A stretch of 64,000 nt of DNA from Virgibacillus salexigens. Lineage in GTDB: Bacteria; Bacillota; Bacilli; Bacillales; Amphibacillaceae. The stretch's first letter is position 1; each line of letters begins with the position of its first letter. Below are positions 46,326 through 57,592 of the stretch, in pieces. The translations under genes were made by a program, and so were the position numbers. The stretch lies in contig NZ_BNEO01000001.1 of NCBI RefSeq assembly GCF_014905415.1, positions 310,001 to 374,000 on the forward strand, written 5' to 3'. Under the pieces are notes generated by a model, which was given only the letters and a program-made list of their open reading frames with translations, had not been told where the DNA came from and searched no databases.

Positions 46326-46775
46326 ATGAAACTTGATAACATTGATAAGAAGCTGTTAGAAGAACTTGCTGAAGACGGCCGTTTATCCTATGTCGAACTG
46401 GCAGAAAAAGTTGGTTTGTCTCGTGTGGCTGTAAAAGATCGCATTCAAAATTTAAAGGAAAAAGGTGTCATTGAGAAGTTTACGGTTGTTATCAACTCAG
46501 AGAAATTCGGAAAACAAGTATCTGCTTTTTTCGAAGTAGATGTAGAACCGATGCAGTTGCAGGAAGTTGCTCAGAACCTGGCTGATCACCCCCAAGTTGC
46601 TAGTATCTACCAAATGACTGGTCCAAGTACCCTGCATATGCATGTCCTGGTAGAGGATTTTCAGAAATTAGAAGTTTTTATAAATGAGGAGTTATACTCA
46701 GTAGAAGGAATTACTCGAGTTGAAAGCTCCATTATTCTGAAACGCTTTAAGAGTCGAACTGGATTTAAGCTATAA
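46326..46775 (+). CDS. Lrp/AsnC-family transcriptional regulator
   Basis: 149 residues. N-terminal helix-turn-helix (DNIDKKLLEELAEDGRLSYV, ELAEKVGLSRVAVKDRIQNL) and a C-terminal RAM ligand-binding domain (KFTVVINSEKFGKQVSAFFE). Such proteins usually sense amino acids. Divergent from tctC-tctB-tctA-ggt-chrA-chrA; as I remember, Bacillus subtilis has a similar set (ywrA-ywrB-ywrC-ywrD: two ChrA proteins, an Lrp regulator and a Ggt-like enzyme). AGGAG ribosome site. Confidence 0.9.
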   Translation: MKLDNIDKKLLEELAEDGRLSYVELAEKVGLSRVAVKDRIQNLKEKGVIEKFTVVINSEKFGKQVSAFFEVDVEPMQLQEVAQNLADHPQVASIYQMTGPSTLHMHVLVEDFQKLEVFINEELYSVEGITRVESSIILKRFKSRTGFKL

Positions 46776-46819
46776 AATAAGCACGTAATGAATGATTTAT
46801 ATTCATTACGTGCTTATTT
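46775..46819. terminator. Bidirectional terminator between the Lrp gene and the dehydratase gene
   Basis: 19-bp perfect stem AAATAAGCACGTAATGAAT with its complement at 46801-46819 around a seven-base loop; shared by the convergent genes. Confidence 0.9.
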
Positions 46820-46822
46820 AAC

Positions 46823-47770
46823 TTATTGAATCATGGTTTCAATTAGACGAATATCAACATTTCCTCCTGACAGTACACAAACAACATTTTTGTTATGGAC
46901 TGAGATTTTATTGAACATCGCTGCAGCTACCGTAACAGCACTAGAAGGCTCAATCAGCTGTTTCATTCTCTCTAATACTATCGAAAGCGCCGCTTTTATC
47001 TCCGGCTCACGAACTAACACAACATCATCAATATAATGTTGAACGATGGGAAATGTTACATGGCCAGGATGGGTTGTCCGAAGCCCATCTGCAATAGTCC
47101 TGGTTGGGGGGATACTAGTAATTTGTCCAGATTGCAAGGAAAGAAATGTATCTTGGGCTGTGTCCGGTTCTACGCCGATGATTTTAATTGACGGCTTCTT
47201 TTCCTTTATTGCTGTTAATATGCCGGAGATTAATCCACCACCACCTATTGGTACAACAACGACATCAACGTCCTCTAATTGTTCCAGGATTTCAAATCCA
47301 ACGGTCCCTTGACCTGCAATTATCAATGGATCATCATATGGTGGGATGACTACTCCTTGGTTTTCTTTTGCTAATGCTTCAGCCCTTGGTAAGCGATCAG
47401 CTGATGTATAGCCACATTTTTCAATACTTCCATGGTAAGCCTTAATCGCATTCAATTTGCTTTGGTTTGCATCTTCTGGCACAACAATTGTAGCTGGAAT
47501 TCCTAGTTGATTTGCAATATAGGCAACTGCTTGCCCATGATTACCTGAAGATGCAGCCGTAACAAGGGAAGCTCCATCCTTCACTGCTTGTTTGACCTTG
47601 TTTGTTGCTCCTCTAATTTTAAATGACCCAGTCTGTTGTAGATGTTCCGCCTTAAAGAACATATGATTACCAAATAACTTTGACAGCTGCGTCGAACGTA
47701 AAATCGGTGTAGAATTTATCGTATCGGCAATGGTATGTCGTGCAATTTTTATCGCTTCGAATGTGACCAT
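46823..47770 (-). CDS. Threonine/serine dehydratase (catabolic, PLP-dependent)
   Basis: 315 residues from ATG 47770, with GGAGG six bases upstream; the longer start at 47806 is rejected. Fold type II PLP enzyme: the Schiff-base Lys in TGSFKIRGATNK, TAASSGNHGQAVAYIA, and the phosphate loop VPIGGGGLISG; ends CVLSGGNVDIRLIE. It lacks the ACT regulatory domain of biosynthetic IlvA, so it is a TdcB/YwrB-size catabolic type, or a serine racemase relative. Makes 2-oxobutanoate (or pyruvate) plus ammonia. Confidence 0.88.
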   Translation of the reverse strand: MVTFEAIKIARHTIADTINSTPILRSTQLSKLFGNHMFFKAEHLQQTGSFKIRGATNKVKQAVKDGASLVTAASSGNHGQAVAYIANQLGIPATIVVPEDANQSKLNAIKAYHGSIEKCGYTSADRLPRAEALAKENQGVVIPPYDDPLIIAGQGTVGFEILEQLEDVDVVVVPIGGGGLISGILTAIKEKKPSIKIIGVEPDTAQDTFLSLQSGQITSIPPTRTIADGLRTTHPGHVTFPIVQHYIDDVVLVREPEIKAALSIVLERMKQLIEPSSAVTVAAAMFNKISVHNKNVVCVLSGGNVDIRLIETMIQ

Positions 47771-47830
47771 CAACTTCCTCCATATCCAGTTATAATAAAT
47801 GTCCAACTTTGCATCTCAATTTTTTTAAAT

Positions 47831-47856
47831 ATCCTCGGCAATTAACTGCCGAGGAT
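47831..47856 (-). terminator. Terminator of dhaKLM
   Basis: 10-bp perfect stem ATCCTCGGCA/TGCCGAGGAT; the run after it on the minus strand is only ATTTAAAAAAATT, so it may be weak. Confidence 0.6.
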
Positions 47857-47863
47857 CCATCTT

Positions 47864-48247
47864 TTACTGCTTTTTTCCAAACGATCTTGTAACAGATTGA
47901 TAAACTTCATCGAGGTTTTTTTCCATACCCGCTTCCACAGCAGCTACATACGATCCTTCCACAATTGGCGCCTCAATTAATTTCAGATCATCACGACCTG
48001 TTATCTCAATCGCCATTTCTGCATTCATTTTCGCACTACCGATATCGTAAAACAGTAAAACTCCTTCACCTTGGTTGGCTTGTTCAATGGCAGCGTTGAT
48101 TTTTTCAATACTTGTCCCGATCTCACCTTCGTCCGTTCCACCTGCTGTTTCAATTGGAACCTCCTTCATCACTTGACGAATGAGTTCTTTTGTTCCTTCG
48201 GCAATGTGGGAACTATGTGAGATGAGTACAATACCTACGAACGCCAT
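47864..48247 (-). CDS. dhaM: DhaM, PTS-dependent dihydroxyacetone kinase phosphotransferase subunit
   Basis: 127 residues, only the EIIA(Man)-type domain. The phospho-accepting His lies in VLISHSSHIAEGTKEL, near residue 10. DTGGTDEGEIGTS-like turn and VLLFYDIGSAKMN agree with the family. It passes phosphate from HPr to the ADP held by DhaL. Start at 48247, with GGAG upstream, one base after the dhaL stop. Its presence marks this kinase as PTS-driven, unlike the DhaKL pair at 33374-35058. Confidence 0.9.
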   Translation of the reverse strand: MAFVGIVLISHSSHIAEGTKELIRQVMKEVPIETAGGTDEGEIGTSIEKINAAIEQANQGEGVLLFYDIGSAKMNAEMAIEITGRDDLKLIEAPIVEGSYVAAVEAGMEKNLDEVYQSVTRSFGKKQ

Positions 48248-48248
48248 A

Positions 48249-48869
48249 TTAGTTGTCTCCTTTCCAAACATCAGCTAAAGCTTCAAATAGATAAAAAGTA
48301 GAGACAGCACCCGGATCTAGATGACCAACTGATTTTTCTTTAAAATAGGCTGCCCTGCCTTTGGTTGCCTCTAATTCTTTTACACTTTCTAATGCGGCTT
48401 GGGCTGCCTCCATCATATCTTCTGGACGAAAGTCACTTGCTTGTTGGAATGCTTCAGATATGGGCGACCACATGTCAATCATTGTTTTTTCACCCTCTGT
48501 GGCTTTCCCTCTTTGCTTTATGCCATTAACAGCTTCGGTTAAAGCTTTAGCAAATAAGTCTCTTTCGACAGTGCCTGCCCCTTTGACTGCTGTAGAGATC
48601 TTTAAAAAAGCAGTACCGTACAATGGCCCTGAAGCACCACCTACTTTTGACATTAACGTCATTGCAACATCCTTCAGTACAGCAGAAACCTCATTATATT
48701 CGGTATCATTTAATTTATTGACTACTTCTTGAAACCCTCTTGCCATATTAATTCCATGATCTCCATCACCAATAGGCTGGTCAAGTGTGGTTAATTCATC
48801 TTTTTTTGCTTGCATTTTCTCATTTGTTTGTTCCATCCATTCTACAGTTTTTAAAACATCTAATTCCAT
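48249..48869 (-). CDS. dhaL: DhaL, ADP-binding subunit of PTS dihydroxyacetone kinase
   Basis: 206 residues from ATG 48869 (GGAGGG upstream). The metal site is intact: LDQPIGDGDHGINMARGF near residues 29-46, MSKVGGASGPLYGTAFLK, and KEKSVGHLDPGAVSTFYLFE. It holds ADP/ATP as a cofactor rephosphorylated by DhaM. Ten bases after dhaK. Confidence 0.9.
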   Translation of the reverse strand: MELDVLKTVEWMEQTNEKMQAKKDELTTLDQPIGDGDHGINMARGFQEVVNKLNDTEYNEVSAVLKDVAMTLMSKVGGASGPLYGTAFLKISTAVKGAGTVERDLFAKALTEAVNGIKQRGKATEGEKTMIDMWSPISEAFQQASDFRPEDMMEAAQAALESVKELEATKGRAAYFKEKSVGHLDPGAVSTFYLFEALADVWKGDN

Positions 48870-48879
48870 TTTATCCCTC

Positions 48880-49875
48880 CTACCTTCGAAATGCAGGAGC
48901 TTCAGACGGTGCATCAAGTAGTGGCTTTAATTCATCATCTAAATGCAATACCGTAATCGAGCAGCCTGCCATTTCTAATGAAGTCATATATTCCCCAATA
49001 TAAGTTCGATAAACCTCTATCCCTCTATCACGAAGAATGGCTTGAACTTTCTGGTTTACTATATATAGTTCCATTTCAGGGGTAGCTCCTAAACCATTAA
49101 TTAAAACAGCAACTTCATTTCCATTGGAAATATCGATATCATCAAGGATACGGTCTGTTAGTTCTTGGGCAATCGTATCCGCTGAAGCAATTGGCTTTCT
49201 TTCTATACCTGGTTCTCCGTGAATACCAATACCAATTTCCATTTCATTATCTTCTAATTGGAAACCCGGTTTGCCTGCGGCTGGAACGGTACCTGAAGTC
49301 AAGGCCATTCCCATCGATCTTACATTTGCAACTACTTTATCAGCAACTTGCTTAACCTCTGATAACGATCCACCAGCTTCTGCTTTAGCCCCAGCAATTT
49401 TATGCACGAAAACCGTCCCAGCAATCCCTCTCCTACCAGTGGTGAAGGAGCTATCCTCTACTGCAACGTCATCATTTACGATTACTTTTTCAACTTGTAT
49501 CCCTTCTGCTTCTGCTAGTTCTGCAGCCATTTCAAAATTTAAGACATCCCCTGTATAGTTTTTGATGACTAAGAATACACCCTCTCCCGCATCCACTGCT
49601 TTAATACCTTCTAAAACTTGGTCCGGGGTAGGAGATGTAAACACTTCTCCAGCAACAGCTACATCAAGCATTCCCTTTCCTATATATCCCGCATGTGCAG
49701 GCTCATGTCCACTTCCTCCACCACTGACAAGACCAACCTTCCCAGTGATTGGAGCATCTTTTCTAACCACTGCTAGTGTTTCAGGTATTAATGTCACCTT
49801 GTCAGGATAAGCTGCAACAAAACCATTTACCATATCTTGTACTGCTTGATTTGGATCATTTATAATTTTCTTCAT
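48880..49875 (-). CDS. dhaK: DhaK, dihydroxyacetone-binding subunit
   Basis: 331 residues. SGGGSGHEPAHAGYIGKGML, KNYTGDVLNFEMAAELAEAE, and the covalent His in GIGIHGEPGIERKP. Converts dihydroxyacetone to dihydroxyacetone phosphate with DhaL and DhaM. I chose the ATG at 49875 (GGAG eight bases away) over GTG 49881. It follows glpF-glpK, so glycerol entering the cell could be used either as glycerol 3-phosphate or through dihydroxyacetone. Confidence 0.9.
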   Translation of the reverse strand: MKKIINDPNQAVQDMVNGFVAAYPDKVTLIPETLAVVRKDAPITGKVGLVSGGGSGHEPAHAGYIGKGMLDVAVAGEVFTSPTPDQVLEGIKAVDAGEGVFLVIKNYTGDVLNFEMAAELAEAEGIQVEKVIVNDDVAVEDSSFTTGRRGIAGTVFVHKIAGAKAEAGGSLSEVKQVADKVVANVRSMGMALTSGTVPAAGKPGFQLEDNEMEIGIGIHGEPGIERKPIASADTIAQELTDRILDDIDISNGNEVAVLINGLGATPEMELYIVNQKVQAILRDRGIEVYRTYIGEYMTSLEMAGCSITVLHLDDELKPLLDAPSEAPAFRR

Positions 49876-49931
49876 ATGCACGACTCCTTTCCTTTCTTAT
49901 TATTGTAATACATTTCGATTAAATACGAAAA

Positions 49932-49973
49932 AAAGAGGTCATTTTTACCATTTGCGATAATCATGACCCCTTT
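49932..49973 (-). terminator. Terminator between glpK and dhaK
   Basis: 11-bp stem AAAGGGGTCAT/ATGACCTCTTT with one G-T pair and a T-run. It lies 18 bases after the glpK stop; dhaKLM would then depend on read-through or its own promoter in the remaining 55 bases. Confidence 0.75.
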
Positions 49974-49991
49974 TTATATCAGTCGTATGTT

Positions 49992-52335
<2,344 letters not shown>

Positions 52336-52380
52336 GTATAACACCCCTTATTTTATTTTCTCAATGCTAACTATGTTTTA

Positions 52381-52394
52381 AAAAAACGTTTACA
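52381..52394 (-). promoter_or_regulatory. cre-like site in the glpF leader
   Basis: TGTAAACGTTTTTT on the minus strand matches 12 of 14 consensus cre positions. It lies between the leader terminator and the start codon. Confidence 0.35.
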
Positions 52395-52420
52395 TCTCCA
52401 ACATATGATTGATGGTATGC

Positions 52421-52483
52421 AAAAAGACCCGCACTTTAAATGATATACTCCCCCCAAGGAAGATACGATTAAAGTGTGGGTCT
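52421..52483 (-). promoter_or_regulatory. GlpP-type leader terminator of glpFK
   Basis: On the minus strand AGACCCACACTTTAA pairs over 15 bases (one wobble) with TTAAAGTGCGGGTCT, and TTTTT follows. Termination here before glpF is the arrangement relieved by the antiterminator GlpP with glycerol 3-phosphate in Bacillus glp operons. The regulator itself is not in the window. Confidence 0.8.
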
Positions 52484-52517
52484 CCTATTCTCCGCCACAT
52501 AATTAACTTGTAAACTA

Positions 52518-52546
52518 ATCATACTTTAGTATGCAAACGCTGTCAA
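52518..52546 (-). promoter_or_regulatory. Sigma-A promoter of glpFK with overlapping cre
   Basis: Minus strand: -35 TTGACA (52546-52541), 17-base spacer, -10 TATGAT (52523-52518). ATGCAAACGCTGTCAA (52531-52546) matches the extended cre consensus at 15 of 16 positions and covers the -35. Beyond it, bases 52547-52734 hold nothing I can name. Confidence 0.85.
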
Positions 52547-52734
52547 GATTTAAATAATATTCTAAATTTTCCATCCTAATCGAATGTGCTTTCTGATCAC
52601 GTTTGGAAAAAAAAACCATAGTCATTTTACCCAGCTTATTTTCTATTTCGAGCTTTTCCGTGAAACAAAATCATTTTTCGATATTTCCCGGGTAATAATA
52701 TTGTCCTACTTTAGCATTTAGACCAATCTATTAT

Positions 52735-55119
52735 TTATTCTGGTTGGAAAATCAACAAATTACCTTGTGATTGCGAAAGTGTTGTTTCATGATAACTGCC
52801 ATGAACCCAATCTGTTAATTGATCATGATACCAATCACTTTTGAAATGACCAGACTGTCCTGGGCCCACTATATGATACCCTTTTTTTGGTTCTTCCATA
52901 TCGACAACAAAACGCCAAGAAGCTCCATGATTCACGATACCTGTCTCTGTTTTGTAGGCAGCAGCCATAGGTGTTACTTTGCTCCCTCCAACAGGTAAAG
53001 GGGCTTCATTATTGAAAAAGAATTCTAGTACTGGATTGATTTCAGATAATGGATGACGGAAAGAGACTTGATGATAATCTCCCCACTGCCAATCATTCAT
53101 CTTCTTTCCAAAGTCATTTTCAAGTTTATTCAATGAATTTGTTAGTGCATCCTTTACTACCTGCTGTAATCCACCTGCGTTCTCTACCCATATTGCATCT
53201 TTTCCTTCAACAGATTTTCGAATTAGCTCATCTGTTGTTTGACCGCGCGAACCAAATAAATCCATCATATTATCTGGTATATCTTGATAGATAATTGCTT
53301 CTAATTCATTCATCCAATGATGGAAGATTAATGGTTGTACTGCTGTTGCTTCATCATGGTAATCCCATTTTTTCATGACATTGACCGCTTGTTTTTCTTT
53401 TTCTGAAATGTTCATATTACGCAATATCGATAAAAAAACAGGGACAAACTCTTCTGCTTGCATGTTCTTTGTATCCATTTGCAAATCTTGCATATCACGA
53501 ACGGTTAATGCATTACTAGATTCTAATACTTCTGCTATTCGTTCATACCGATATGGTTGTGCCCAAACATTACTTATATGGTAAGGATAATCTTCTGTTG
53601 TAATTTTGTTATTTGCTGTAGCAATATAACCTTTCGCAGGGTTTACAATACGTGGTAATTGTTCAAAAGGGATATACCCTTTCCATTCACTTTCTTTCTC
53701 CCACCCTGGTAATGGTAATAACGCATCAGTCCCATCCTGATAGATTGGTATGTTTCCATTTGCCTTATAAGCAATGGTTCCATTTTTCTGTGCAAACACA
53801 AAATTTTGCGCAGGTACGAGAAACTTTTCAAGCCCTTTTTCAAAAGAAGACCAGTCACTTGCCCGGTTTATTTCAAGAATGGCTTCCAATTCTGTGGTAG
53901 GTTCGAGTGCTGTCCACCTTAAAGATAGCATTGTATCTTTTCCGCTTTCTTCAGCGAATTCAGAGATAATTGGCCCATGCCTCGTTTCTACTACATGATA
54001 ATCTAGTGTTTCCTCATTTTTTACTTTAATCGGTTCTTCTATAACCGTTGCCTTTTCCCATTTCCCTTCATAGTAAAATTGATTTTCCCTCTCAGGATGC
54101 TGTTTTTCTAAATACAATTGCTGTACATCTGGGCCTGTATTTGTAACCCCCCATGCAATGGTATCGTTATGACCTAAAATAATTCCAGGAACACCTGCAA
54201 ATATAACACCACTTACATGATTCGTATCTGATTCCAATTGCATCTGTAACCATATAGATGGGGTAGCTAATCCTAAATGAGGATCATCTGCAAGTAACGG
54301 TAATCCGGATGCTGTTTTATCCCCACTTACTACCCAGTTATTACTTCCATTAAAAGCAGGGGGGATAATCGCCTTATCAAAGCTTTCTGGTATCGATACA
54401 TACGGTTCTTCCATAATTACTGGCTTCTCTTCAGGATAATCAGGAAATAGTTCATACGCTTTATTTTCCGGATAGTTTTGTAATAAGTAGTAGTTGAATG
54501 CTTGTCTTTCCCAATGCCCGCCTAAATCAAACGCCATATACTTCCCAATGGTTAATGAATCTATTGGTGTCCATGCTTCTGGTTTTATTCCCATTAAGGT
54601 AAATTCAATCGGCAGACGGTTGGTCCGTATTGCTTCATCCACGTAGGCATTTACGCCATCGGAAAAGTATTGTAATACCTGCTTTGCTTGTTCGCTATAA
54701 ATGTCGTAGGATTTGGTAGCTGCCCTTCTTAGACCCAATGTTCGAAAATATTTATCTTGATCAATCGCTGCTTCTCCTACTACTTCACTTAATGTGCCAG
54801 ATGCTTGTCTTCTCGACATCTCCATTTGGAACAACCGATACTGTGCCTGAACATATCCTTGTGCTACGTACAAATCATGATCATTCGCAGCTTTAATATG
54901 TGGAACACCATTTTCATCCGTTATTACCTGTACTTGTTCTTTCAGGATTGGTAAGTTGATCGTACCATTCACTTGTTCAACAGATCGTCCAATGAATGCG
55001 TTTACAATAAGGATCAAACTACCGATCGTTAGCAATAAAATGCCACTAGTAATGAAGGCAAATTTTTTCTTCTTTCTTTCCTGCCTATGTGGCTGTTTAT
55101 CAAATACACGTTCTTCCAT
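52735..55119 (-). CDS. Penicillin acylase-family Ntn hydrolase, membrane-anchored
   Basis: 794 residues from ATG 55119 (GGAGGGGG upstream); a longer start at 55224 is rejected. Basic N-terminus then one membrane helix (FAFITSGILLLTIGSLILIV, about residues 22-45), so the enzyme domain faces outside. The alpha chain runs to about residue 258; the nucleophile after self-cleavage is Ser259 in NGSNNWVVSG. Later motifs: AGVPGIILGHNDTIAWGVTN, ATANNKI, and GASWRFVVD. Family members cleave penicillin, cephalosporin or acyl-homoserine lactones. Quorum quenching is possible but not shown here. Confidence 0.9.
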   Translation of the reverse strand: MEERVFDKQPHRQERKKKKFAFITSGILLLTIGSLILIVNAFIGRSVEQVNGTINLPILKEQVQVITDENGVPHIKAANDHDLYVAQGYVQAQYRLFQMEMSRRQASGTLSEVVGEAAIDQDKYFRTLGLRRAATKSYDIYSEQAKQVLQYFSDGVNAYVDEAIRTNRLPIEFTLMGIKPEAWTPIDSLTIGKYMAFDLGGHWERQAFNYYLLQNYPENKAYELFPDYPEEKPVIMEEPYVSIPESFDKAIIPPAFNGSNNWVVSGDKTASGLPLLADDPHLGLATPSIWLQMQLESDTNHVSGVIFAGVPGIILGHNDTIAWGVTNTGPDVQQLYLEKQHPERENQFYYEGKWEKATVIEEPIKVKNEETLDYHVVETRHGPIISEFAEESGKDTMLSLRWTALEPTTELEAILEINRASDWSSFEKGLEKFLVPAQNFVFAQKNGTIAYKANGNIPIYQDGTDALLPLPGWEKESEWKGYIPFEQLPRIVNPAKGYIATANNKITTEDYPYHISNVWAQPYRYERIAEVLESSNALTVRDMQDLQMDTKNMQAEEFVPVFLSILRNMNISEKEKQAVNVMKKWDYHDEATAVQPLIFHHWMNELEAIIYQDIPDNMMDLFGSRGQTTDELIRKSVEGKDAIWVENAGGLQQVVKDALTNSLNKLENDFGKKMNDWQWGDYHQVSFRHPLSEINPVLEFFFNNEAPLPVGGSKVTPMAAAYKTETGIVNHGASWRFVVDMEEPKKGYHIVGPGQSGHFKSDWYHDQLTDWVHGSYHETTLSQSQGNLLIFQPE

Positions 55120-55341
55120 GTTCCCCCTCCTATATTCTTCGAAGACAAATCCATCTTTTTCTCTAATCAATATCTTCTTATTTCGGCAAATCCTTATGGT
55201 TTTCCTCTTAAAGGCTGCCTCCAAGCAACAGATTTTTTAATTTGTCTGCATTGATAGGAGATTATCAGATTCGAAATAGTATTTTGTTCATAAAATACTA
55301 TTCTTGTCTGAAAGGAATGGATACCATTATCATAGCAAATA

Positions 55342-55453
55342 AAATATGGGTGACTCCTGCGGAATCAGCACGAGTCCGAAGATCCAATCCGGTAAGCGAT
55401 TTTTGCTTACCGAAGTTAACTGTGTCCGTAACCGCGGAAAGCAGCCCATATTT
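55342..55453. repeat. Short structured repeat with AAATATGGG/CCCATATTT ends
   Basis: Nine-base perfect inverted ends (55342-55350, 55445-55453) enclose GACTCCTGCGGAATCAGCAC and CGCGGAAAGCAG, sequences I have seen scattered in Bacillaceae chromosomes. The centre is a hairpin GGTAAGC/GCTTACC (55391-55411). No gene in 55120-55534 otherwise. Confidence 0.6.
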
Positions 55454-55534
55454 CAGTTTGCCATTTAAACAATAAAAGATTATTCAACTTGGGAGTTACT
55501 CACTACTTAAGCTATATCCGCGCCTTAACACCTT

Positions 55535-57382
55535 TTATTCACTCACTGTTACGTTATATTTCCGCAGCCAATAATCAATTTGACAGAGATGGGCAATAAG
55601 TTGGGGGCCCTTCATTAGTTGACCATACCAAGGGTCTTTGAATTCTTTCCCTTCACTTTGTAAAATCGCTTCAACCTTTTCACGCTTAAGAAACTCAAAT
55701 AACCGTGCTTCTTTATCATCTAAAATCTCTTGCATCCATGTCGTTACTGCTTGCGTATATTCGGGTTGAAAGGTTTTCGGATATGGGCTTTTTTTACGAT
55801 ATAGCACGTCATGAGGTAAAATCCCTTCCATTGCCTTTCGTAAGATGCCTTTTTCTCTTCCTTCCGCCATTTTCATATCCCAAGGAATATTCCATACATA
55901 TTCAACCAATTTATGGTCTGCATACGGCACTCGTACCTCAAGACTGGCTCCCATACTCATACGATCCTTACGATCTAGTAATTGGGCCATAAACCAGTGC
56001 ATATTTAAATAAAACAATTCTCTTCTTCTCGCGTCCGTATCATTCTCGCCATGTAACTGAGGTGTTTCACGAATCGTTTCTTGGTAACGATCAAATACAT
56101 AGTTTTTTAAGTCTAGCTTTTCTTGCCATTCGGGGTGCAATAGATGAATTCGCGAGTCAAGGGAGCGCATCCACGGAAATCCTGATCCTGCTTCCTTTGA
56201 AGGATCATGAAACCAAGGATAACCTCCAAAGATTTCATCAGCACATTCCCCAGAGAGACTCACCGTCGTATGCTTTTTTATCCGCCTGCAAAACCAAAGC
56301 ATCGATGAATCAATATCAGCCATGCCTGGCTGATCACGTAGATCAACGGATTCTTTTAAATGATCTGCTAACTCCTTCCCTGTGATTATTTCATTATGGT
56401 GATCTGTTGCAAAAGCCGCAGCCATCTTATCAACCCAGGGCTGATCCATCGATGGTTGAAATTTACTTGCTTGGAAATGCTCTGCATTGCCTTCATAATC
56501 AATGGAGAAGGTAATCAAAGGAGCATTTCCTTGCTTTGTAAAATAATTGGATGCAATCGCTGTAATTGCACTGGAATCTAAGCCCCCAGATAGAAATGTA
56601 GATACAGGCACATCTGCTACGAGTTGACGCTGAACCGCGTCGACAAACAGCTCTCTTACCTTATTTGTAGTATCCGCTAGTGAATCGGTATGCGGATGGC
56701 TTTCCACATTCCAATATCGCCATACCTTTAATCCATGTATAGAAAAGGTAAGCGCATGGCCAGCACGAAGTTCTTTCATACTTTTAAAGATACCATGCCC
56801 AGGTGTTCGTGATGGTCCTAACCCAAACACTTCCGCTAGGCCAGAACGGTCTACTTCTGCTTTCACATCGTTATGTGCTAAAATTGCTTTTAACTCTGAA
56901 CCAAAGATAAACTGCTTCCCCTGCGTCAGGTAAAATAGTGGCTTTACGCCAAGCCGATCTCTCGCCATATATAGTTGATTCTTTTGTCCATCCCAAATAC
57001 CAAACGCATAAATGCCGTTTAGATAATCTACACATGTTTCTTTCCACTCCATATAAGCAGTTAACAATACTTCCGTATCAGAAGTAGTTGCAAAGCGATA
57101 CCCCTTTGTCAGCAGTTCTTTTCTAAGCTCATCCGTATTATACAACTCTCCATTATAAGTAATGGTATACGTATAACCATCTTTCGCCTTCTGCATTGGC
57201 TGTTTTCCACCTTCTAAGTCAACAACAGAAAGACGCTTATGTCCAAAGGCAATATGCTGATCCATCCAACAATTTGTATCATCCGGCCCCCGTAATGACA
57301 ACGTTTCTGTCATATCTTGAAGCATTTGTTTATTCGCTCGAACATCGCTTCCCCAGTCTACATAACCCGTGATCCCGCACAA
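55535..57382 (-). CDS. asnO: Glutamine-hydrolysing asparagine synthetase, AsnO-like
   Basis: 615 residues. Class II glutaminase with nucleophile Cys2 (CGITGYVDWG), LRGPDD, and IIYNGELYN-type YTITYNGELYNTDEL. The synthetase half has the ATP loop FLSGGLDSSAITAIA and SGECADEIFGGYPWF. The start codon is TTG at 57382: it is forced by the need for Cys at position 2, and AGGGTGA lies six bases upstream. Length and sequence match, from memory, the sporulation-linked AsnO (614 residues) of B. subtilis better than AsnB (632) or AsnH (747). Single gene. Confidence 0.9.
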   Translation of the reverse strand: MCGITGYVDWGSDVRANKQMLQDMTETLSLRGPDDTNCWMDQHIAFGHKRLSVVDLEGGKQPMQKAKDGYTYTITYNGELYNTDELRKELLTKGYRFATTSDTEVLLTAYMEWKETCVDYLNGIYAFGIWDGQKNQLYMARDRLGVKPLFYLTQGKQFIFGSELKAILAHNDVKAEVDRSGLAEVFGLGPSRTPGHGIFKSMKELRAGHALTFSIHGLKVWRYWNVESHPHTDSLADTTNKVRELFVDAVQRQLVADVPVSTFLSGGLDSSAITAIASNYFTKQGNAPLITFSIDYEGNAEHFQASKFQPSMDQPWVDKMAAAFATDHHNEIITGKELADHLKESVDLRDQPGMADIDSSMLWFCRRIKKHTTVSLSGECADEIFGGYPWFHDPSKEAGSGFPWMRSLDSRIHLLHPEWQEKLDLKNYVFDRYQETIRETPQLHGENDTDARRRELFYLNMHWFMAQLLDRKDRMSMGASLEVRVPYADHKLVEYVWNIPWDMKMAEGREKGILRKAMEGILPHDVLYRKKSPYPKTFQPEYTQAVTTWMQEILDDKEARLFEFLKREKVEAILQSEGKEFKDPWYGQLMKGPQLIAHLCQIDYWLRKYNVTVSE

Positions 57383-57551
57383 ATATCGTCACCCTCTCTA
57401 AGTTGCATAAATAGCCTACGCAGCATTTTATGCAGAAACAGTTGTAAATATGACAGATTCACCATCTATTACTATATGATTGCATGTCTAGCAGTATTAC
57501 TATTTTATTTGGTTCTAGTTAAAGTTGATCGAATAGCAAGCCGGATTCATG

Positions 57552-57583
57552 AAAAGGAAGCCCCTGGTCAGAGGCTTCCTTTT
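57552..57583. terminator. Terminator of the app/opp operon
   Basis: 11-bp perfect stem AAAAGGAAGCC/GGCTTCCTTTT, 10 bases past the binding-protein stop. Confidence 0.85.
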
Positions 57584-57592
57584 CAACTAGAT

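Noticed and set aside
52735-55119. Acyl-homoserine-lactone acylase (quorum quenching) as a firm call
   Set aside because: The fold covers many substrates; nothing in the sequence settles specificity.
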